The notes under the pieces are model-generated. The model saw nothing but the letters and a program-made list of their open reading frames with translations. It had not been told where the DNA came from and made no database searches. Shown one piece after another: positions 20,867 to 35,907 of a stretch of DNA of 64,000 bases (positions are counted from its first letter, which is position 1; each line of letters starts with the position of its first letter). The position numbers were made by a program, and so were the translations under genes. Location of the stretch: positions 42,212 through 106,211 of the forward strand of contig BQIW01000003.1 in NCBI GenBank assembly GCA_021604105.1, given 5' to 3'. The stretch is from Nitrospirales bacterium. Its GTDB lineage: Bacteria; Nitrospirota; Nitrospiria; Nitrospirales; UBA8639.

Positions 20867-21715
20867 TCAAGTAAGAGGAGAGATTTCTCCCTTTCCGGTT
20901 ACCTGCCAAATCGCTTGAAGTTGTCCTAATAAACTTCGCAACTCACTCAATCGTATCATATTAGGCCCATCTGATAGTGCCTCCTCAGGTCGAGGGTGGA
21001 CTTCCATAAAGAACCCGTCACATCCAGCCGCGGCTGCCGCACGGGCTAATGGCGCCACAAATTCCCGTTGTCCTGAAGAGACCGTCCCTCCCCCACCAGG
21101 CAATTGCACGCTATGGGTTGCATCAAATACCACCGGGTATCCCAGACTTCTCATGACGGGTAATGAGCGCATATCGACGACAAGATTTTGATAGCCGAAG
21201 CTAGCGCCACGCTCCGTTAAAAAAATTTTGCTACTACCGGCCTCTTGAAGTTTATGGACAACATTCGCCATATCCCAAGGGGATAGAAATTGCCCTTTTT
21301 TCACATTGACCACGCGACCGGATTGGGCGGCGGCAACAAGCAAATCGGTCTGTCGACATAAAAACGCCGGAATTTGTAAAACGTCAACAATCTCAGCCAC
21401 CTGAGAAATGTCATGGACTTCGTGAATATCCGTGAGAATGGGGATATCTAACTCACTGCGAATTTTCTTGAGGATTTTCAATCCTTCCTTAATGCCCAAA
21501 CCCCGGAATGAAGAAATCGAGGTGCGATTGGCCTTATCATAGGACGCCTTAAAGATATACGGGATGCGAAGATCTTTGGCAATCTCCGCAATCGCAAGAG
21601 CGGTCTCACAAACTAATTTTTCGCTTTCGATCACGCAAGGTCCCGCAATTAAAAAATGCGGACAACTCCCGCCGACGGAGAACGGGCCGATATCAACTTG
21701 CATTGGCTGAGCCAT
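20867..21715 (-). CDS. kdsA: 3-deoxy-8-phosphooctulonate synthase
   Basis: [48 protein letters not shown] motifs. Confidence 0.97.
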   Translation of the reverse strand: MAQPMQVDIGPFSVGGSCPHFLIAGPCVIESEKLVCETALAIAEIAKDLRIPYIFKASYDKANRTSISSFRGLGIKEGLKILKKIRSELDIPILTDIHEVHDISQVAEIVDVLQIPAFLCRQTDLLVAAAQSGRVVNVKKGQFLSPWDMANVVHKLQEAGSSKIFLTERGASFGYQNLVVDMRSLPVMRSLGYPVVFDATHSVQLPGGGGTVSSGQREFVAPLARAAAAAGCDGFFMEVHPRPEEALSDGPNMIRLSELRSLLGQLQAIWQVTGKGEISPLT

Positions 21716-21730
21716 GATAAATCCAGGTCC

Positions 21731-24192
<2,462 letters not shown>

Positions 24193-24206
<14 letters not shown>

Positions 24207-25260
24207 GGAGTAAGGCCTCTTGAAGTTGCGTCCGCGTCACTGTGGCAGTACCCACCATACCCACGACAATCCCTGCGGCTTGATTGGCTAACACCGCAGC
24301 TTCAGGAAGTGGAGCTTTTGCACTCAACGCTAATGCAAGAGTACTGATGACCGTATCACCTGCTCCGGTGACATCATAGACCTGTCGAGCCACAGCCGGG
24401 ATGGTCCAGGATTGGCCCGTTTTTTCAAAAATACTCATTCCCTCCTCTCCCCTCGTGACAACGATTGCCTCGCACTGTAACTGCTTTTGGAGAACAAGGC
24501 CGATTTGTTCAACCGGAATATCCTGACTTGGGAGGAACCCTGCTGCCTGTTTGGCTTCAAGATGATTGGGGGTAATAACCGTTACCCCTTGATAATACGC
24601 CATATGCTCCACTTTTGGATCCACCACAACCGGCACACCGAACTGATCGGCCATCGAAAGAATGGCCTTCATCAAGTTCAATGTGATCATGCCCTTCGCA
24701 TAATCGGAAATCACAAGACAGGACACGTCAGGAAGACGGGAAGCCACATATTTGATCATTTTTTTTGTCAGTTGAGAGGAAATGTCATGGCGTTGCTCCA
24801 CATCAAATCGAACAATTTGCTGATTGTGGGCTACCACTCTGGTTTTTTTAATGGTAGGACGGCTTGAATCGACCAATACCCCGGAAGTAAATGGGGATGA
24901 TCGTCGAATGTCGGCAAGGAATTGTTTCCCAATATAATCCGCACCGACCATGCCACACAATTCAGCCTGTCCACCTAATGTCAGAATATTATGATACACA
25001 TTCGCCGCCCCACCCATTCTGTAGGATTCGGAATCCACATGAACTATCGGAACAGGCGCTTCCGGAGAGACCCGATGCACCTTGCCCCAGACATAATGGT
25101 CCAGAATGAGATCTCCAACAACCAGGATGCGAGCCCGTGAAAAGCGTTGAATATATTGCTTGAATTTTCGAGTGGAAATCGACGGGACAACAGGTAGCGG
25201 TTTCATCCCAGAGTCAGCACAAGCCTGAAGGTTGGTTGAGTCCAGTGAGTTGGTGCTCAC
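24193..25260 (-). CDS. D-glycero-beta-D-manno-heptose-7-phosphate kinase (RfaE domain I type)
   Basis: ILVVGDLILDHYVWGKVHRVSPEAPVPIV and DVTGAGDTVISTLAL PfkB motifs. Confidence 0.92.
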
Positions 25261-26021
25261 TATTCAATGATCTTTCCTATTCGTTCCCATCGGATCCATT
25301 CCGTCCAAGCTCCCTGCCCATTCCATGACCAATACACGAGAAATGCCCTACCTTTAATTTTATCCATTCGCACAAACCCCCAAAACCGACTGTCCAAACT
25401 TTGGTCACGGTTGTCACCCATCACAAAATAGGAATCCGGAGGAACAGTTAGAGGACCAAGGTTATCCCGAGGATTGATACGCCCATCGATGATTCCTGGG
25501 TCGACCCTCTGAGTAAATTCATCATCCAACAATGGCTGCCCATTCACAATCACGCGTTTATTCTGAATATGAATGGTATCACCAGGAAGTCCGATTACCC
25601 GTTTAATGAAATCTTTGTTTTCGTCCTCAGGGTAGCGAAACACGATGATATCCCCACGCGACGGAGGATCAAAATTCATCACGATCTTTGAGGAAAAACA
25701 CGTCACTGGCGGGAACGAGACCTGAAACTCACAGTCTTGCGGCAACTGAAACCCATAGGCGAGCTTGGAAACGAGGATATGATCGCCAATCAGCAAAGTC
25801 GGAATCATCGACCCTGATGGAATCTTAAAGGCCTGGACCACAAAGACTCGAATGGTCAGGGCCAGAATAATGGCAATGATCAAGGCCTCGGCATATTCTC
25901 GAATAATCGACTTTTTGGATACCTCCATATCCGGGGAACTCTCGGTAACCGAAGATTCCTCTTGAAGATTTTTTTCGGAAGATTCGGTCATTTTAGGTTG
26001 TTGGGGATCCTGAGTGGTCAT
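25260..26021 (-). CDS. lepB: Signal peptidase I
   Basis: FKIPSGSMIPTLLIGDHILVSKL, IKRVIGLPGD, VMGDNRDQSLDSR motifs. Confidence 0.96.
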   Translation of the reverse strand: MTTQDPQQPKMTESSEKNLQEESSVTESSPDMEVSKKSIIREYAEALIIAIILALTIRVFVVQAFKIPSGSMIPTLLIGDHILVSKLAYGFQLPQDCEFQVSFPPVTCFSSKIVMNFDPPSRGDIIVFRYPEDENKDFIKRVIGLPGDTIHIQNKRVIVNGQPLLDDEFTQRVDPGIIDGRINPRDNLGPLTVPPDSYFVMGDNRDQSLDSRFWGFVRMDKIKGRAFLVYWSWNGQGAWTEWIRWERIGKIIE

Positions 26022-26028
26022 TAGCGGT

Positions 26029-27843
26029 TCAGTTCGGCTCGGTCTTTAAAATAGCCAGGAAGGCCTCTTGAGGAACTTCGACACGCCCTAATTGTTTCAT
26101 CCGTTTTTTTCCTTCTTTTTGCTTTTCCCACAATTTGCGTTTTCGGGAAATATCCCCACCATAGCACTTGGCCGTCACATTTTTCTTGAGTGCGCCAATG
26201 GTTTCCCTGGCAATAATGCGTTTGCCTATGGTCGCCTGAATGACAATTTCAAACATTTGCTTGGGAATGAGTGCTTTCATTTTTTCGGCTAATTGTCGCC
26301 CGCGACTTTGCACTTTGTCCTTGTGCGCGATAATGGAGAGCGCATCCACTGTCTCACCATTCAGTAATAAATCCAATTTCACCAATTCGGATTCCCGATA
26401 GCCCAGCAATTCATAGTCTAACGATGCATACCCTTGGGTTCGAGATTTCAGCCGATCATAAAAGTCTAACACAATTTCATTTAGGGGGATTTCGTAGATG
26501 AGCATGGACCGGGTTGGATCCAGATATTGCAGCCCGAGTTGAATGCCCCGACGCTCCTGGCATAATTGAAGAACATTCCCAATATACCGCTCCGGCGTAA
26601 TCATCGTGGCTTTTATATAAGGCTCCTCAATTCGTTCGATCTGTGCCGGGTCGGGTAGCTTGGAGGGGTTATCGATCACCAGTGTATCGCCTTTGGTGGT
26701 AAACACACGATAGACGACAGTGGGTGCGGTACTGATTAGATCCAGCCCATATTCACGCTCCAAGCGCTCTCGAATAATTTCCATGTGGAGAAGCCCTAAA
26801 AATCCACATCGAAATCCAAATCCCAAGGCCAGGGATGTTTCCGGCTCGTAGACAAAGGAGGAATCATTCAGTTGCAATTTCTCCAGAGAATCCCGCAAAT
26901 CTTCAAACTTGGCATTGTCGGTCGTGTATAATCCGCAAAAGACTACCGGCTTGACATCCCGATACCCAGGCAAGGCCATGCTGGTGGGGCGCTTTGAATC
27001 CGTTATGGTGTCGCCAATCTTCGTGTCCGATAGTTCTTTCATCCCGGCACAAATATACCCGACTTCTCCGGGCCCCAGACGATTCACTTTGGTTCGTTTC
27101 GGTGAAAAGACGCCCACCTCCAGAACTTCAAATTCCCGTCCGGAAAACATGAGTCTAATCATCATATTGGGGGTGATTTCTCCATCCATGACGCGAAGAA
27201 GCACCACGGCTCCCTGATAATTGTCGAACCAGGAATCAAAAATCAGTGCCTTTAAAGGTTGATCAATAGAACCGGCAGGAGGCGGAATAATCTTCACAAC
27301 CCCTTCAAGCACCTCCATTACTCCCCGTCCATCTTTGGCGCTGACTAGAAATGCCTCCTCACTCGACAACCCCAATACATCGCGAATTTGGACTTTGACG
27401 CCTTCGACATCGGCACTTGGTAAATCAATTTTATTGATGACAGGAATAATCACTAAATCATTCGAAATCGCCAAATAGGCATTGGCGATAGTCTGTGCTT
27501 CCACGCCTTGCGTGGCATCGATTAACAGAAGTGCACCTTCACAGGCAGCCAAGCTGCGTGATACTTCATAGGCAAAGTCCACATGTCCAGGAGTATCAAT
27601 GAGGTTAAACTGGTATTCCTGCCCATCCGAGCTCCGAAACCGTGTTTTGACGGCATGCGCTTTGATCGTAATGCCCCGCTCACGCTCCAAATCCATGGCA
27701 TCCAAATATTGCGCACGCGCTTCACGGGGAGACACGGCACCGGTGACTTCCAAAAACCGGTCGGCAAGTGTGGATTTCCCGTGGTCGATATGAGCAATAA
27801 TTGAAAAATTGCGGATAAGGGTTTGAGGAAAGACTTTACTCAT
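26029..27843 (-). CDS. lepA: Elongation factor 4
   Basis: [32 protein letters not shown]-terminal [31 protein letters not shown]. Confidence 0.98.
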   Translation of the reverse strand: MSKVFPQTLIRNFSIIAHIDHGKSTLADRFLEVTGAVSPREARAQYLDAMDLERERGITIKAHAVKTRFRSSDGQEYQFNLIDTPGHVDFAYEVSRSLAACEGALLLIDATQGVEAQTIANAYLAISNDLVIIPVINKIDLPSADVEGVKVQIRDVLGLSSEEAFLVSAKDGRGVMEVLEGVVKIIPPPAGSIDQPLKALIFDSWFDNYQGAVVLLRVMDGEITPNMMIRLMFSGREFEVLEVGVFSPKRTKVNRLGPGEVGYICAGMKELSDTKIGDTITDSKRPTSMALPGYRDVKPVVFCGLYTTDNAKFEDLRDSLEKLQLNDSSFVYEPETSLALGFGFRCGFLGLLHMEIIRERLEREYGLDLISTAPTVVYRVFTTKGDTLVIDNPSKLPDPAQIERIEEPYIKATMITPERYIGNVLQLCQERRGIQLGLQYLDPTRSMLIYEIPLNEIVLDFYDRLKSRTQGYASLDYELLGYRESELVKLDLLLNGETVDALSIIAHKDKVQSRGRQLAEKMKALIPKQMFEIVIQATIGKRIIARETIGALKKNVTAKCYGGDISRKRKLWEKQKEGKKRMKQLGRVEVPQEAFLAILKTEPN

Positions 27844-27926
27844 TCGAAGTGATTGTGATTGTAATGAGACCCTAAAAGGTTGTCAAAAATCGATGAATTC
27901 CGCTAGGTTATTTTCTGGAAACGACC

Positions 27927-29348
27927 ATGGCTCCTAAAACGATCCGCACAGCGTTAGAAAAAGACGATTGCAAGTACGTATGGCACCCTTTTACCCAAAT
28001 GCAGGAATGGGAACGCCAATCTCCTCTCATCATCAAAAGCGGAAAAGGTTCGTATGTCTATGATATCGATGGCAATGCCTATCTCGATGCGACGGCATCC
28101 ATCTGGGTCAATATTCATGGACATCGACATCCTCATATTGATCAGGCCATTCGCCATCAACTGACCCAGGTGGCTCATACGACGCTATTGGGACTTTCCA
28201 ACCCACCGGCCATTCAATTGGCAAAGGCGCTTATTCATCTGGCTCCCAAAGGGTTACAAAAGGTCTTTTATTCCGACAACGGCTCCACTGCCGTGGAAGT
28301 TGCGGCAAAAATGGCTATTCAGTACTGGCAACAATGTCCGGAGCCCCAACCGCGAAAAAGACGGTTTATTCATCTTGGCCTGTCCTATCATGGGGATACG
28401 GTGGGAGGAATGAGCCTCAGTGGAGTCGAACTGTTCCGCCGATCTTTTTCTCCACTCCTCTTTGCAAGCCATGACATTGAGCCTCCTTATTGCTATCGAT
28501 GCTCCCTTCAATTGCATTTTCCCCAATGTCGTCTAGCCTGTCTTGATCCTCTTGAAAAACTTCTTCACATACACCATCAGGACATTGCGGGCCTCATTCT
28601 TGAGCCTATGGTGCAGGCGGTTGCTGGGATCATTCCCTCCCCTCCAGGATACCTGAAACGCGTCAGGGAATTATGCACCCGGTACAAGGTCTTATTCATT
28701 GCCGATGAGGTGGCGACCGGGTTTGGACGAACAGGTCGAATGTTTGCATGTGAACATGAAGGAATTTCTCCGGATATTATGGCTATTGCCAAAGGTTTAA
28801 CGGGAGGCTATCTCCCATTGGCCGCCACATTGACCACAAACGCCATTTATGAAGCGTTTTTGGGGGAAGGTCACGAAAACAAAACATTTTTCCATGGACA
28901 TAGTTATGCGGGGAATCCCTTGGGATGCGCGGCAGCTCTGGCCAACCTTGCTATCTTTAAGAGTGAGCGAACCCTCGCAAAGCTTCAACGACGAATCCCC
29001 AAATTTCGCAAAGCTCTGTATTCACTAACCGAGGACCCTTGGGTTGGGGATATCCGACAATGTGGCTATATGGTTGGGATTGAATTAGTTCAACAGAAAA
29101 AAGAAAAAATTCCGTTCCCAGCCTCTGAACGTATTGGCCAGAAAATAGCCATGACCGCAAGAGCCTTAGGGCTGCTGATCCGTCCCATCGGTACCATTAT
29201 GATTCTCATGCCCCCTCTTTCGGCAAACGTTAAAGAGCTGGATCAAATGGTATCTATTTTAAAACTGGCCATTTCGGTGGTCCGTGCGTCCAGCGCATCT
29301 TTTCCGACACCATCACCTTCGAAGGCATTGAAACGTACTTCAGGCTAA
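27927..29348 (+). CDS. bioA: Adenosylmethionine--8-amino-7-oxononanoate aminotransferase
   Basis: VWHPFTQM, FYSDNGSTAVEVAAKMA, FIADEVATGFGRTGRMFACEH, HGHSYAGNPLGCAAALANL motifs. Confidence 0.95.
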   Translation: MAPKTIRTALEKDDCKYVWHPFTQMQEWERQSPLIIKSGKGSYVYDIDGNAYLDATASIWVNIHGHRHPHIDQAIRHQLTQVAHTTLLGLSNPPAIQLAKALIHLAPKGLQKVFYSDNGSTAVEVAAKMAIQYWQQCPEPQPRKRRFIHLGLSYHGDTVGGMSLSGVELFRRSFSPLLFASHDIEPPYCYRCSLQLHFPQCRLACLDPLEKLLHIHHQDIAGLILEPMVQAVAGIIPSPPGYLKRVRELCTRYKVLFIADEVATGFGRTGRMFACEHEGISPDIMAIAKGLTGGYLPLAATLTTNAIYEAFLGEGHENKTFFHGHSYAGNPLGCAAALANLAIFKSERTLAKLQRRIPKFRKALYSLTEDPWVGDIRQCGYMVGIELVQQKKEKIPFPASERIGQKIAMTARALGLLIRPIGTIMILMPPLSANVKELDQMVSILKLAISVVRASSASFPTPSPSKALKRTSG

Positions 29349-30145
29349 ATGAGCTCAACCGTCTGGCCAATGCGTAATTGACATCGGTCCACGGCTCGTC
29401 CTTGCTTCACAAAAATCTCGATGTGTCCATTACTATTTATGAGTCCTTCCGGGTATCCCAAGGCACCTTCTTCGTAATGCGTTTTTATTCCCTTGATGAG
29501 GACCTCTCCAATTTTGAGACCGGAGTATTCTTTCTTGGTCACTGATCGAAAGGTCTCAATGTCAGTCAGAGTCAAATTCGTTATGGCATTGCCAAAATAG
29601 TCGATATAGACAATTTTCCCATGGAGGGCATGTCCTTCCATACGAGGGGGATCAAGAGGAAGTCTGACATAATCATGAATGAGACGCCCGTAAGAACCTG
29701 GAACCTGCCCCTTCGTCAACCAGGCTGCCGATGTCGCAAATAAATCCCGTCCATCAAATGTCGCTCCAATGGAGTCCAATCGATATTGCTTATTCTCAAT
29801 CGATCGAACCTGAACCGAGGGTTCCTCCTGAAGTACGTAGGTCAAGACCCCATTATCAGGAGCCAGGAAAAAATGCCTGGAAGTTGAGGCCAAAATCGCT
29901 CTTCGAGAGCTTCCTACTCCAGGGTCAACGACCACCACATGCACCGTTCCATCCGGAAAATATTGATAGCATGATTTCAAAAGAAATGCCGCTTGTTCAA
30001 CTCCATGTGCTGGAATTTGATGCGTGAGATCGACGATGCGTATTTGGGAATTAATTCCGAGCATCACGCCCTTCATACTCGGAACAAAATAGTCGACGTC
30101 CCCAAAATCAGTGACCAACGTAACCAGGGAAATTGCAGAAGTCAT
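29345..30145 (-). CDS. SAM hydrolase / SAM hydroxide adenosyltransferase family (DUF62, fluorinase fold)
   Basis: TLVTDFGDVDYFVPSMKGVMLGIN, VVVDPGVGSSRR, FLAPDNGVLTYV, IVYIDYFGNAITNL motifs. Confidence 0.9.
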   Translation of the reverse strand: MTSAISLVTLVTDFGDVDYFVPSMKGVMLGINSQIRIVDLTHQIPAHGVEQAAFLLKSCYQYFPDGTVHVVVVDPGVGSSRRAILASTSRHFFLAPDNGVLTYVLQEEPSVQVRSIENKQYRLDSIGATFDGRDLFATSAAWLTKGQVPGSYGRLIHDYVRLPLDPPRMEGHALHGKIVYIDYFGNAITNLTLTDIETFRSVTKKEYSGLKIGEVLIKGIKTHYEEGALGYPEGLINSNGHIEIFVKQGRAVDRCQLRIGQTVELI

Positions 30146-30147
30146 GA

Positions 30148-30624
30148 TTACAGTTCCTCAAAACAAATGGATTGGATTTGATATTCAATAACTCCGGCGG
30201 GTCGATGCACTTCAACAATATCTCCGACCCGATGCCCAATCAGCGCACGCCCAATAGGTGATTGAACCGAAATCGAACCATTCTTGATATCGGCCTCTTC
30301 TTGTCCCACCAAGGTATAGCGTTTTTCGTCGTGTGACTCTAAACATAAAATGGAGACTGTCGCCCCAAACACGACCGTGTCACTCTGCCCAGGCGATATT
30401 TCCACCACTTGAGCAATACTGAGTTTATGTTCAAGCTCAGACATCCGTGTATCAATAAATTGTTGCTGCTCCTTGGCGGCTTTATATTCGGCATTTTCCT
30501 TGAGATCACCATGTTCACGAGCCTCGGTAATAGCTTGAATGTTTTTGGGGCGATCTTCCCGTCGCAGCCTGGCCAGTTCCGCTTGAAGTGCCTCATACCC
30601 TTTTTTGGTCATTGGAATCTTCAT
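30148..30624 (-). CDS. greA: Transcription elongation factor GreA
   Basis: PMTKKGYEALQAELARLR, AREHGDLKENAEYKAAKEQQ, SVQSPIGRALIGHRVGD motifs. Confidence 0.97.
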   Translation of the reverse strand: MKIPMTKKGYEALQAELARLRREDRPKNIQAITEAREHGDLKENAEYKAAKEQQQFIDTRMSELEHKLSIAQVVEISPGQSDTVVFGATVSILCLESHDEKRYTLVGQEEADIKNGSISVQSPIGRALIGHRVGDIVEVHRPAGVIEYQIQSICFEEL

Positions 30625-30687
30625 GAATCCACACTCCCCTCTCTAGATCATGGAAATCGGATGATCAATAATCCATCATCGTGCCAT

Positions 30688-33600
30688 CTACTTTTGGGCT
30701 TCCCCGCCTGGCATCGCTGAATGATATTCCTGTAGGCAGCGAACTTCCATGGATGTTTTCTTCATCGCCTCTATTCCTGATATGGCGGCTTGCGCCGCCT
30801 GAATGGTTGTAAAATAAGGAATTCCCCCGAACACGGACGCCTTGCGTATCGGAGCGGAATCATCCTGGGAAGAGGCACCTCCCACCGTATTTACGACCAA
30901 TGACAATTCGTTATTTTTGAGTAGATCTTCGATATGTGGTCGAGCCTCATTGATTTTGTTCACCGTAACCACGGTGATCCCATGTGTCCGTAAAAAGGCA
31001 GCCGTCCCTTTCGTGGCATTCAGTGAAAATCCGAGTCGCGACAGTCGCTGTGCAATGGCAAGCGTAGCGGGCTTATCTCCATCTTTCACACTAAGAAGAG
31101 CAGTCCCTGCCAAAGGCAATGGCATTCCCGAAGCGGCCTGTGATTTGGCAAAAGCCCAACCGAAGCTTCGATCAATACCCATGACTTCGCCCGTCGAACG
31201 CATCTCGGGCCCCAACAATACATCGGCGACACCAAGTTTGGTAAACGGAAAGACGGCTTCTTTAATGGCAATGTGGGGAATACGCGGGCACTGCGTAAAG
31301 CCCAAGTCTTTTAAGGTTCGCCCTGCCATGATTTTCATGGCATATTTGGCCAAAGGCACACCGATGGCCTTACTGACAAACGGGACCGTGCGAGAAGCGC
31401 GAGGATTGACCTCCAAAATATACACTGCTCCATCCTTGACCGCATATTGGATATTCATCAAACCCACTACGTGTAATTCCTTGGCTAGAAGAATGGTTTG
31501 CTGATTAATCGCCTTCAGAATATCGGCATCAAGGGAATGGGCTGGTAATGAACAGGCCGAATCTCCCGAATGAATTCCGGCCATTTCGACATGTTCCATG
31601 ATGGCAGCCACCACCACGTCTGTCCCATCTGCAACGGCATCCACATCGACTTCTATGGCGTCTTCAAGGTAATCATCAATTAACAAGGGATGCCTTCCCA
31701 AATCCATCTCGTGCCTTTGGAGGTATTCATCCAGTGCGTCGGCATCATACACGATTTGCATGGCACGCCCCCCTAACACATATGAAGGGCGGACCATCAC
31801 TGGATAACCAATGTTGACGGCTATGATATGAGCTTCATGTGAGGACCGTGCGGTACCGTTTTGCGGCTGTAGGAGGTTCAATTCCAGTAACAAATCACTA
31901 AATCGCTTTCGATCTTCCGCACGGTCAATGGCATCAGGCTGTGTCCCCAAAATTCTGACCCCTTCTTGCTCTAATGGGACGGCAAGCTTGAGGGGGGTTT
32001 GTCCACCGAATTGCACAACGACCCCATCCGGCCGCTCAATCAGGATAATTCGCAAGACCTCTTCTTTGGTCAACGGTTCAAAATACAGGCGATCGGAAAT
32101 ATCATAATCTGTACTGACGGTTTCCGGATTACAATTGACCATTATCGTTTCAAGGCCTTCTTCTTTTAGGGCCATGGCGGCATGCACACAACAATAATCA
32201 AATTCAATGCCTTGCCCAATCCGGTTCGGCCCTCCGCCCAATATCATAATTTTTCTTTTTTGAGTAGGATGAGATTCACAGGTGGCACCCGACGTTGAAT
32301 AGAGGTAAGGGGTATGCGCCTCAAACTCTGCGCCACAGGTATCCACTCTTTTAAACACCGTCCCATAGCCAGATCTCCTGCCCTGTCGCCATTGACGAAT
32401 CGTATCTTCCTCTCGACCGATGAGTTGACCGAGCCGTTGATCCGAAAACCCAAAACTTTTCGCTTGTTCGAGGAGAGGTACAAGGGAATCAGGGCATGTT
32501 TTGCGGGTGTCGTGTGAACGAATATTCCCAACTTCCACTTTGCTTCGGCGAACCCATTCCGCCTCAAATTCTACGAGTTCTTCAATTTCATGTAAAAACC
32601 AGGGGTCAACCCGGGACAGATGATACAGTTCCTCCACCGACATCCCGATTCGAAATGCATCAGCCAGAAACCAGAGGCGATCAGCGGTCGGAATTCGAAC
32701 TTGAGTTTGAAGACGCTCATACAGCGGATGATCCGATCCGGAAGACTCTTTTTTCCCATTAAGCCCATGTAATGACATCAACCCATACCGGTCTGTTTCC
32801 AGGGAACGAATAGCCTTTTGCAAGGATTCTTTGAAGGTGGAGCCGAGTGCCATGGCTTCTCCCACGGATTTCATATGGGTTGTCAGCACTCGATCAACAC
32901 CATCAAATTTCTCAAATGTAAACCGTGGAATTTTGACGACCACATAATCAATGGTCGGCTCAAAACAGGCTTGAGTCACTTGGGTAATATCGTTGGGAAT
33001 CTCATCAAGGGTATAGCCCACGGCCAACTTCGCAGCGATCTTGGCTATTGGAAACCCGGTGGCCTTGGAAGCTAAAGCGGAACTCCTGGACACGCGAGGA
33101 TTCATTTCAATAACCATCAAGGCTCCATTATCCGGATTCAAGGAAAATTGAATATTGGATCCGCCGGTATCCACGCCGATTTCTCGAATGATGCGAATGG
33201 CCGCGTCTCGCATGTGTTGATACTCTTTATCAGATAAGGTCATGGCAGGGGCCACGGTGATACTATCTCCGGTATGCACACCCATTGGATCGAAATTCTC
33301 GATGGGGCAGACAATGACCACATTGTCTTTGGAGTCACGCATCACTTCTAATTCATATTCCTTCCATCCAAGAAGAGATTGTTCGAGCAAGGCCTGCCCG
33401 GCAGGGCTGGTCACAAGAGCCCAATCAATATACTTATCAAACTCTTCACGATTATAGGCGATATTGCCCCCAGCTCCTCCCAGAGTGAATGACGGACGAA
33501 CGATAGCGGGAAATCCAATTGTCTCAAGAAGCTGTAAGGCTTCTTCTCTTGAGCGAAATGATCCGCTTGCCGCCACGTTTAACCCAATACGCGTCATCGC

Positions 33601-34002
33601 TTGTTTGAATAAGTCCCGATCTTCCGATTTTTGGATCGACTCGTAGGAGGCTCCGATAAGCTGCACTCCGTGCTTTTCCAAAATACCCCGTTTCACTAAT
33701 TCCACGGTGATATTCAGGGCCGTCTGACCACCCATGGTGGGTAGTAGGGCATCAGGGCGCTCTCGCTCGAGAATCGCCTCCACAACTTCGACTGTAATCG
33801 GTTCCACATAGGTCCGGTCCGCGAGATCGGGGTCTGTCATAATCGTGGCCGGATTACTGTTGACGAGGATGACTTCAAAGCCTTCCTCTTTCAGTGCCCT
33901 GCACGCTTGCGTTCCTGAATAGTCAAACTCACAGCCTTGCCCAATAACAATCGGTCCGGAGCCGATTAATAAAATTCGATGAATGTCGGTTCTTCGTGGC
34001 AT
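30688..34002 (-). CDS. carB: Carbamoyl-phosphate synthase large subunit
   Basis: 1104 aa with two ATP-grasp halves; [31 protein letters not shown] and [20 protein letters not shown]. Confidence 0.98.
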   Translation of the reverse strand: MPRRTDIHRILLIGSGPIVIGQGCEFDYSGTQACRALKEEGFEVILVNSNPATIMTDPDLADRTYVEPITVEVVEAILERERPDALLPTMGGQTALNITVELVKRGILEKHGVQLIGASYESIQKSEDRDLFKQAMTRIGLNVAASGSFRSREEALQLLETIGFPAIVRPSFTLGGAGGNIAYNREEFDKYIDWALVTSPAGQALLEQSLLGWKEYELEVMRDSKDNVVIVCPIENFDPMGVHTGDSITVAPAMTLSDKEYQHMRDAAIRIIREIGVDTGGSNIQFSLNPDNGALMVIEMNPRVSRSSALASKATGFPIAKIAAKLAVGYTLDEIPNDITQVTQACFEPTIDYVVVKIPRFTFEKFDGVDRVLTTHMKSVGEAMALGSTFKESLQKAIRSLETDRYGLMSLHGLNGKKESSGSDHPLYERLQTQVRIPTADRLWFLADAFRIGMSVEELYHLSRVDPWFLHEIEELVEFEAEWVRRSKVEVGNIRSHDTRKTCPDSLVPLLEQAKSFGFSDQRLGQLIGREEDTIRQWRQGRRSGYGTVFKRVDTCGAEFEAHTPYLYSTSGATCESHPTQKRKIMILGGGPNRIGQGIEFDYCCVHAAMALKEEGLETIMVNCNPETVSTDYDISDRLYFEPLTKEEVLRIILIERPDGVVVQFGGQTPLKLAVPLEQEGVRILGTQPDAIDRAEDRKRFSDLLLELNLLQPQNGTARSSHEAHIIAVNIGYPVMVRPSYVLGGRAMQIVYDADALDEYLQRHEMDLGRHPLLIDDYLEDAIEVDVDAVADGTDVVVAAIMEHVEMAGIHSGDSACSLPAHSLDADILKAINQQTILLAKELHVVGLMNIQYAVKDGAVYILEVNPRASRTVPFVSKAIGVPLAKYAMKIMAGRTLKDLGFTQCPRIPHIAIKEAVFPFTKLGVADVLLGPEMRSTGEVMGIDRSFGWAFAKSQAASGMPLPLAGTALLSVKDGDKPATLAIAQRLSRLGFSLNATKGTAAFLRTHGITVVTVNKINEARPHIEDLLKNNELSLVVNTVGGASSQDDSAPIRKASVFGGIPYFTTIQAAQAAISGIEAMKKTSMEVRCLQEYHSAMPGGEAQK

Positions 34003-34011
34003 GATGGGCTC

Positions 34012-34926
34012 TCAGGATTTTAAACCCGTTCCTGATCTCGGTTGTATTTGAGGGGATTCAGGTGATTCGAGAGGCGATGTCGCAGGATGATAAAACTTTA
34101 ATGCTTGGGGAATCCAGGCTTCAATTTGATTGATTCGGGTCACATCCGAAGGATGAGTGGACAGAAACTCTGGAATGGCATTTTGACTGCGAAAACAAAA
34201 TTTTCCTATCATTTTTCTCGGACACCCACTCATGCGTTCCCAAAACGGCACTGCTTCCCTTGGATCATATCCGGCCTTGGCCATCAATTGCAGCCCGATA
34301 AAATCAGCTTCGGTTTCCTGGGCACGGGAATTGGGAAGGGCCACGCCTACCCCATAGGCGCTCATGGCGCCAACAGCCAACCCAGGGTCGACGCCACCGG
34401 CTGCGGCTCCAGCCAATGCGCCGAGTTGACCTATTTGTTCCAAAATCCCACGACTGTACCGCTCGGCTCCATGCCGTTGCAACGCATGGGCAACTTCATG
34501 TGCCATGACTGTCGCTAATCCGGCTTCGGTTTTTGTGTAATTTAAAATACCGGTAAACACCGCGACTTTCCCACCAGGCAAGGCAAAGGCATTCACTTGA
34601 TCATCATCCTGAATGACGGCGAACTCCCAGACATATTCCGGTTTTTTGGCTGCCTTGGCAATGCGTTGTCCCACGCGATTCACCATCAATGTCACCTCCG
34701 GATCTCTGCTTAATGGTGCCGACTTTAGCACCTCGCGAAACGCTGCAAGCCCCAGAGCAATTTCCTTTTCCTCAGAGATATAAATTAATTGATCTCTAGC
34801 CGTCCCCGGAGCCTTTTGACAGGCTGAACCAAGCAACAGGAGCCCACACACCACACCGGCCAACAACCAATGAAATGCCTTTCCAGAGAATGGTGGGGCG
34901 CTGGTCATGGAGACAACATCTCTCAC
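34012..34926 (-). CDS. M48-family zinc metalloprotease, predicted lipoprotein
   Basis: LLGSAC lipobox-like; AHEVAHALQRHGAERYSR (HExxH); ETEADFIGLQLMAKAGYDP. Confidence 0.92.
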   Translation of the reverse strand: MRDVVSMTSAPPFSGKAFHWLLAGVVCGLLLLGSACQKAPGTARDQLIYISEEKEIALGLAAFREVLKSAPLSRDPEVTLMVNRVGQRIAKAAKKPEYVWEFAVIQDDDQVNAFALPGGKVAVFTGILNYTKTEAGLATVMAHEVAHALQRHGAERYSRGILEQIGQLGALAGAAAGGVDPGLAVGAMSAYGVGVALPNSRAQETEADFIGLQLMAKAGYDPREAVPFWERMSGCPRKMIGKFCFRSQNAIPEFLSTHPSDVTRINQIEAWIPQALKFYHPATSPLESPESPQIQPRSGTGLKS

Positions 34927-34944
34927 ATTAGGACATCACAACCT

Positions 34945-35907
34945 TTACGGCATCCACATGTACAGCATTTGTGGTGTCCCTCCGGTCAATATATTGAAGA
35001 GAGAATGCGCATCGACCTGTGGGAATCCGATAGGTCCAATCTGAGGAGGATCGAACTGTGAGTAGATATTCTGATGAGTTCTCCCTCCCCTGGTGTAGGT
35101 TACGACTTTGGCCTGTTCCAATTTCGCTTCTTTTTTCGCCAGATCAATGGCCTCATCTAAATACCCAATGCTATCTACAAGACCTTTGGCTTTGGCAATA
35201 TCGGCGGTAAAAATCCGTCCGTCAGCTAGCATACGAATCTGCTCCATGCTTAATCCGGGTCTTCCCTCTTTCACCACCGAAAGGAACTGTTCAAACAAAT
35301 GATCAATAGTCCCTTGGAAAATAGCCCGCTCTTCATCATCCATCGGTCGAAATGGAGAACCCATAGATTTTTTAGGACCTGAAACAATCGTCGCCGGGAG
35401 GACACCGACTTTTTCCAACAGCCCTTCTGCATTCATGGTGACCATTATGACCCCGATACTTCCTGTGATTGTCGAGGGATGCGCAAGAATATGGTCGGCG
35501 GCCATCGCAATGTAATACCCGCCGGAAGTACCCAAATCCATAATAGCCGCAATCACCGGCACATGGCGTTTTTTCTTAAAGACTCTCAATTCATGATATA
35601 CCAAATCTGATGCCGTGACCGATCCTCCCGGGGTATTTATTCGGAGGACGATGGCTTTGATATGTTCATCCTTCTCGGCTTTTGTTAATTCCTCTTTGAT
35701 TCGTGCGGGAAGACTGGGTTCCTCTAAGATACTCGATGCTTTGCCCGTCGTCAGCATGCCGGAGATATCAATCAACAACACCTTATCCTTTCCCTCACCG
35801 GATATGACGGCTTCCTGAAGTTTTCCTCCTCCGGGAAACAGATCAATATGGATACACCCGCTGACTAAAAAAAGAAAAAGAATCAGAAAACAACGAGTCC
35901 TCAACAT
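34945..35907 (-). CDS. sppA: Signal peptide peptidase SppA (S49 family)
   Basis: LRINTPGGSVTASDLVYHEL, GTSGGYYIAMAADHI, ITGSIGVI motifs. Confidence 0.93.
   Translation of the reverse strand: MLRTRCFLILFLFLVSGCIHIDLFPGGGKLQEAVISGEGKDKVLLIDISGMLTTGKASSILEEPSLPARIKEELTKAEKDEHIKAIVLRINTPGGSVTASDLVYHELRVFKKKRHVPVIAAIMDLGTSGGYYIAMAADHILAHPSTITGSIGVIMVTMNAEGLLEKVGVLPATIVSGPKKSMGSPFRPMDDEERAIFQGTIDHLFEQFLSVVKEGRPGLSMEQIRMLADGRIFTADIAKAKGLVDSIGYLDEAIDLAKKEAKLEQAKVVTYTRGGRTHQNIYSQFDPPQIGPIGFPQVDAHSLFNILTGGTPQMLYMWMP

Noticed and set aside
30842-31504. 220-aa + strand ORF antisense to carB
   Set aside because: Entirely inside carB with its strongly conserved frame; composition is that of a shadow ORF.
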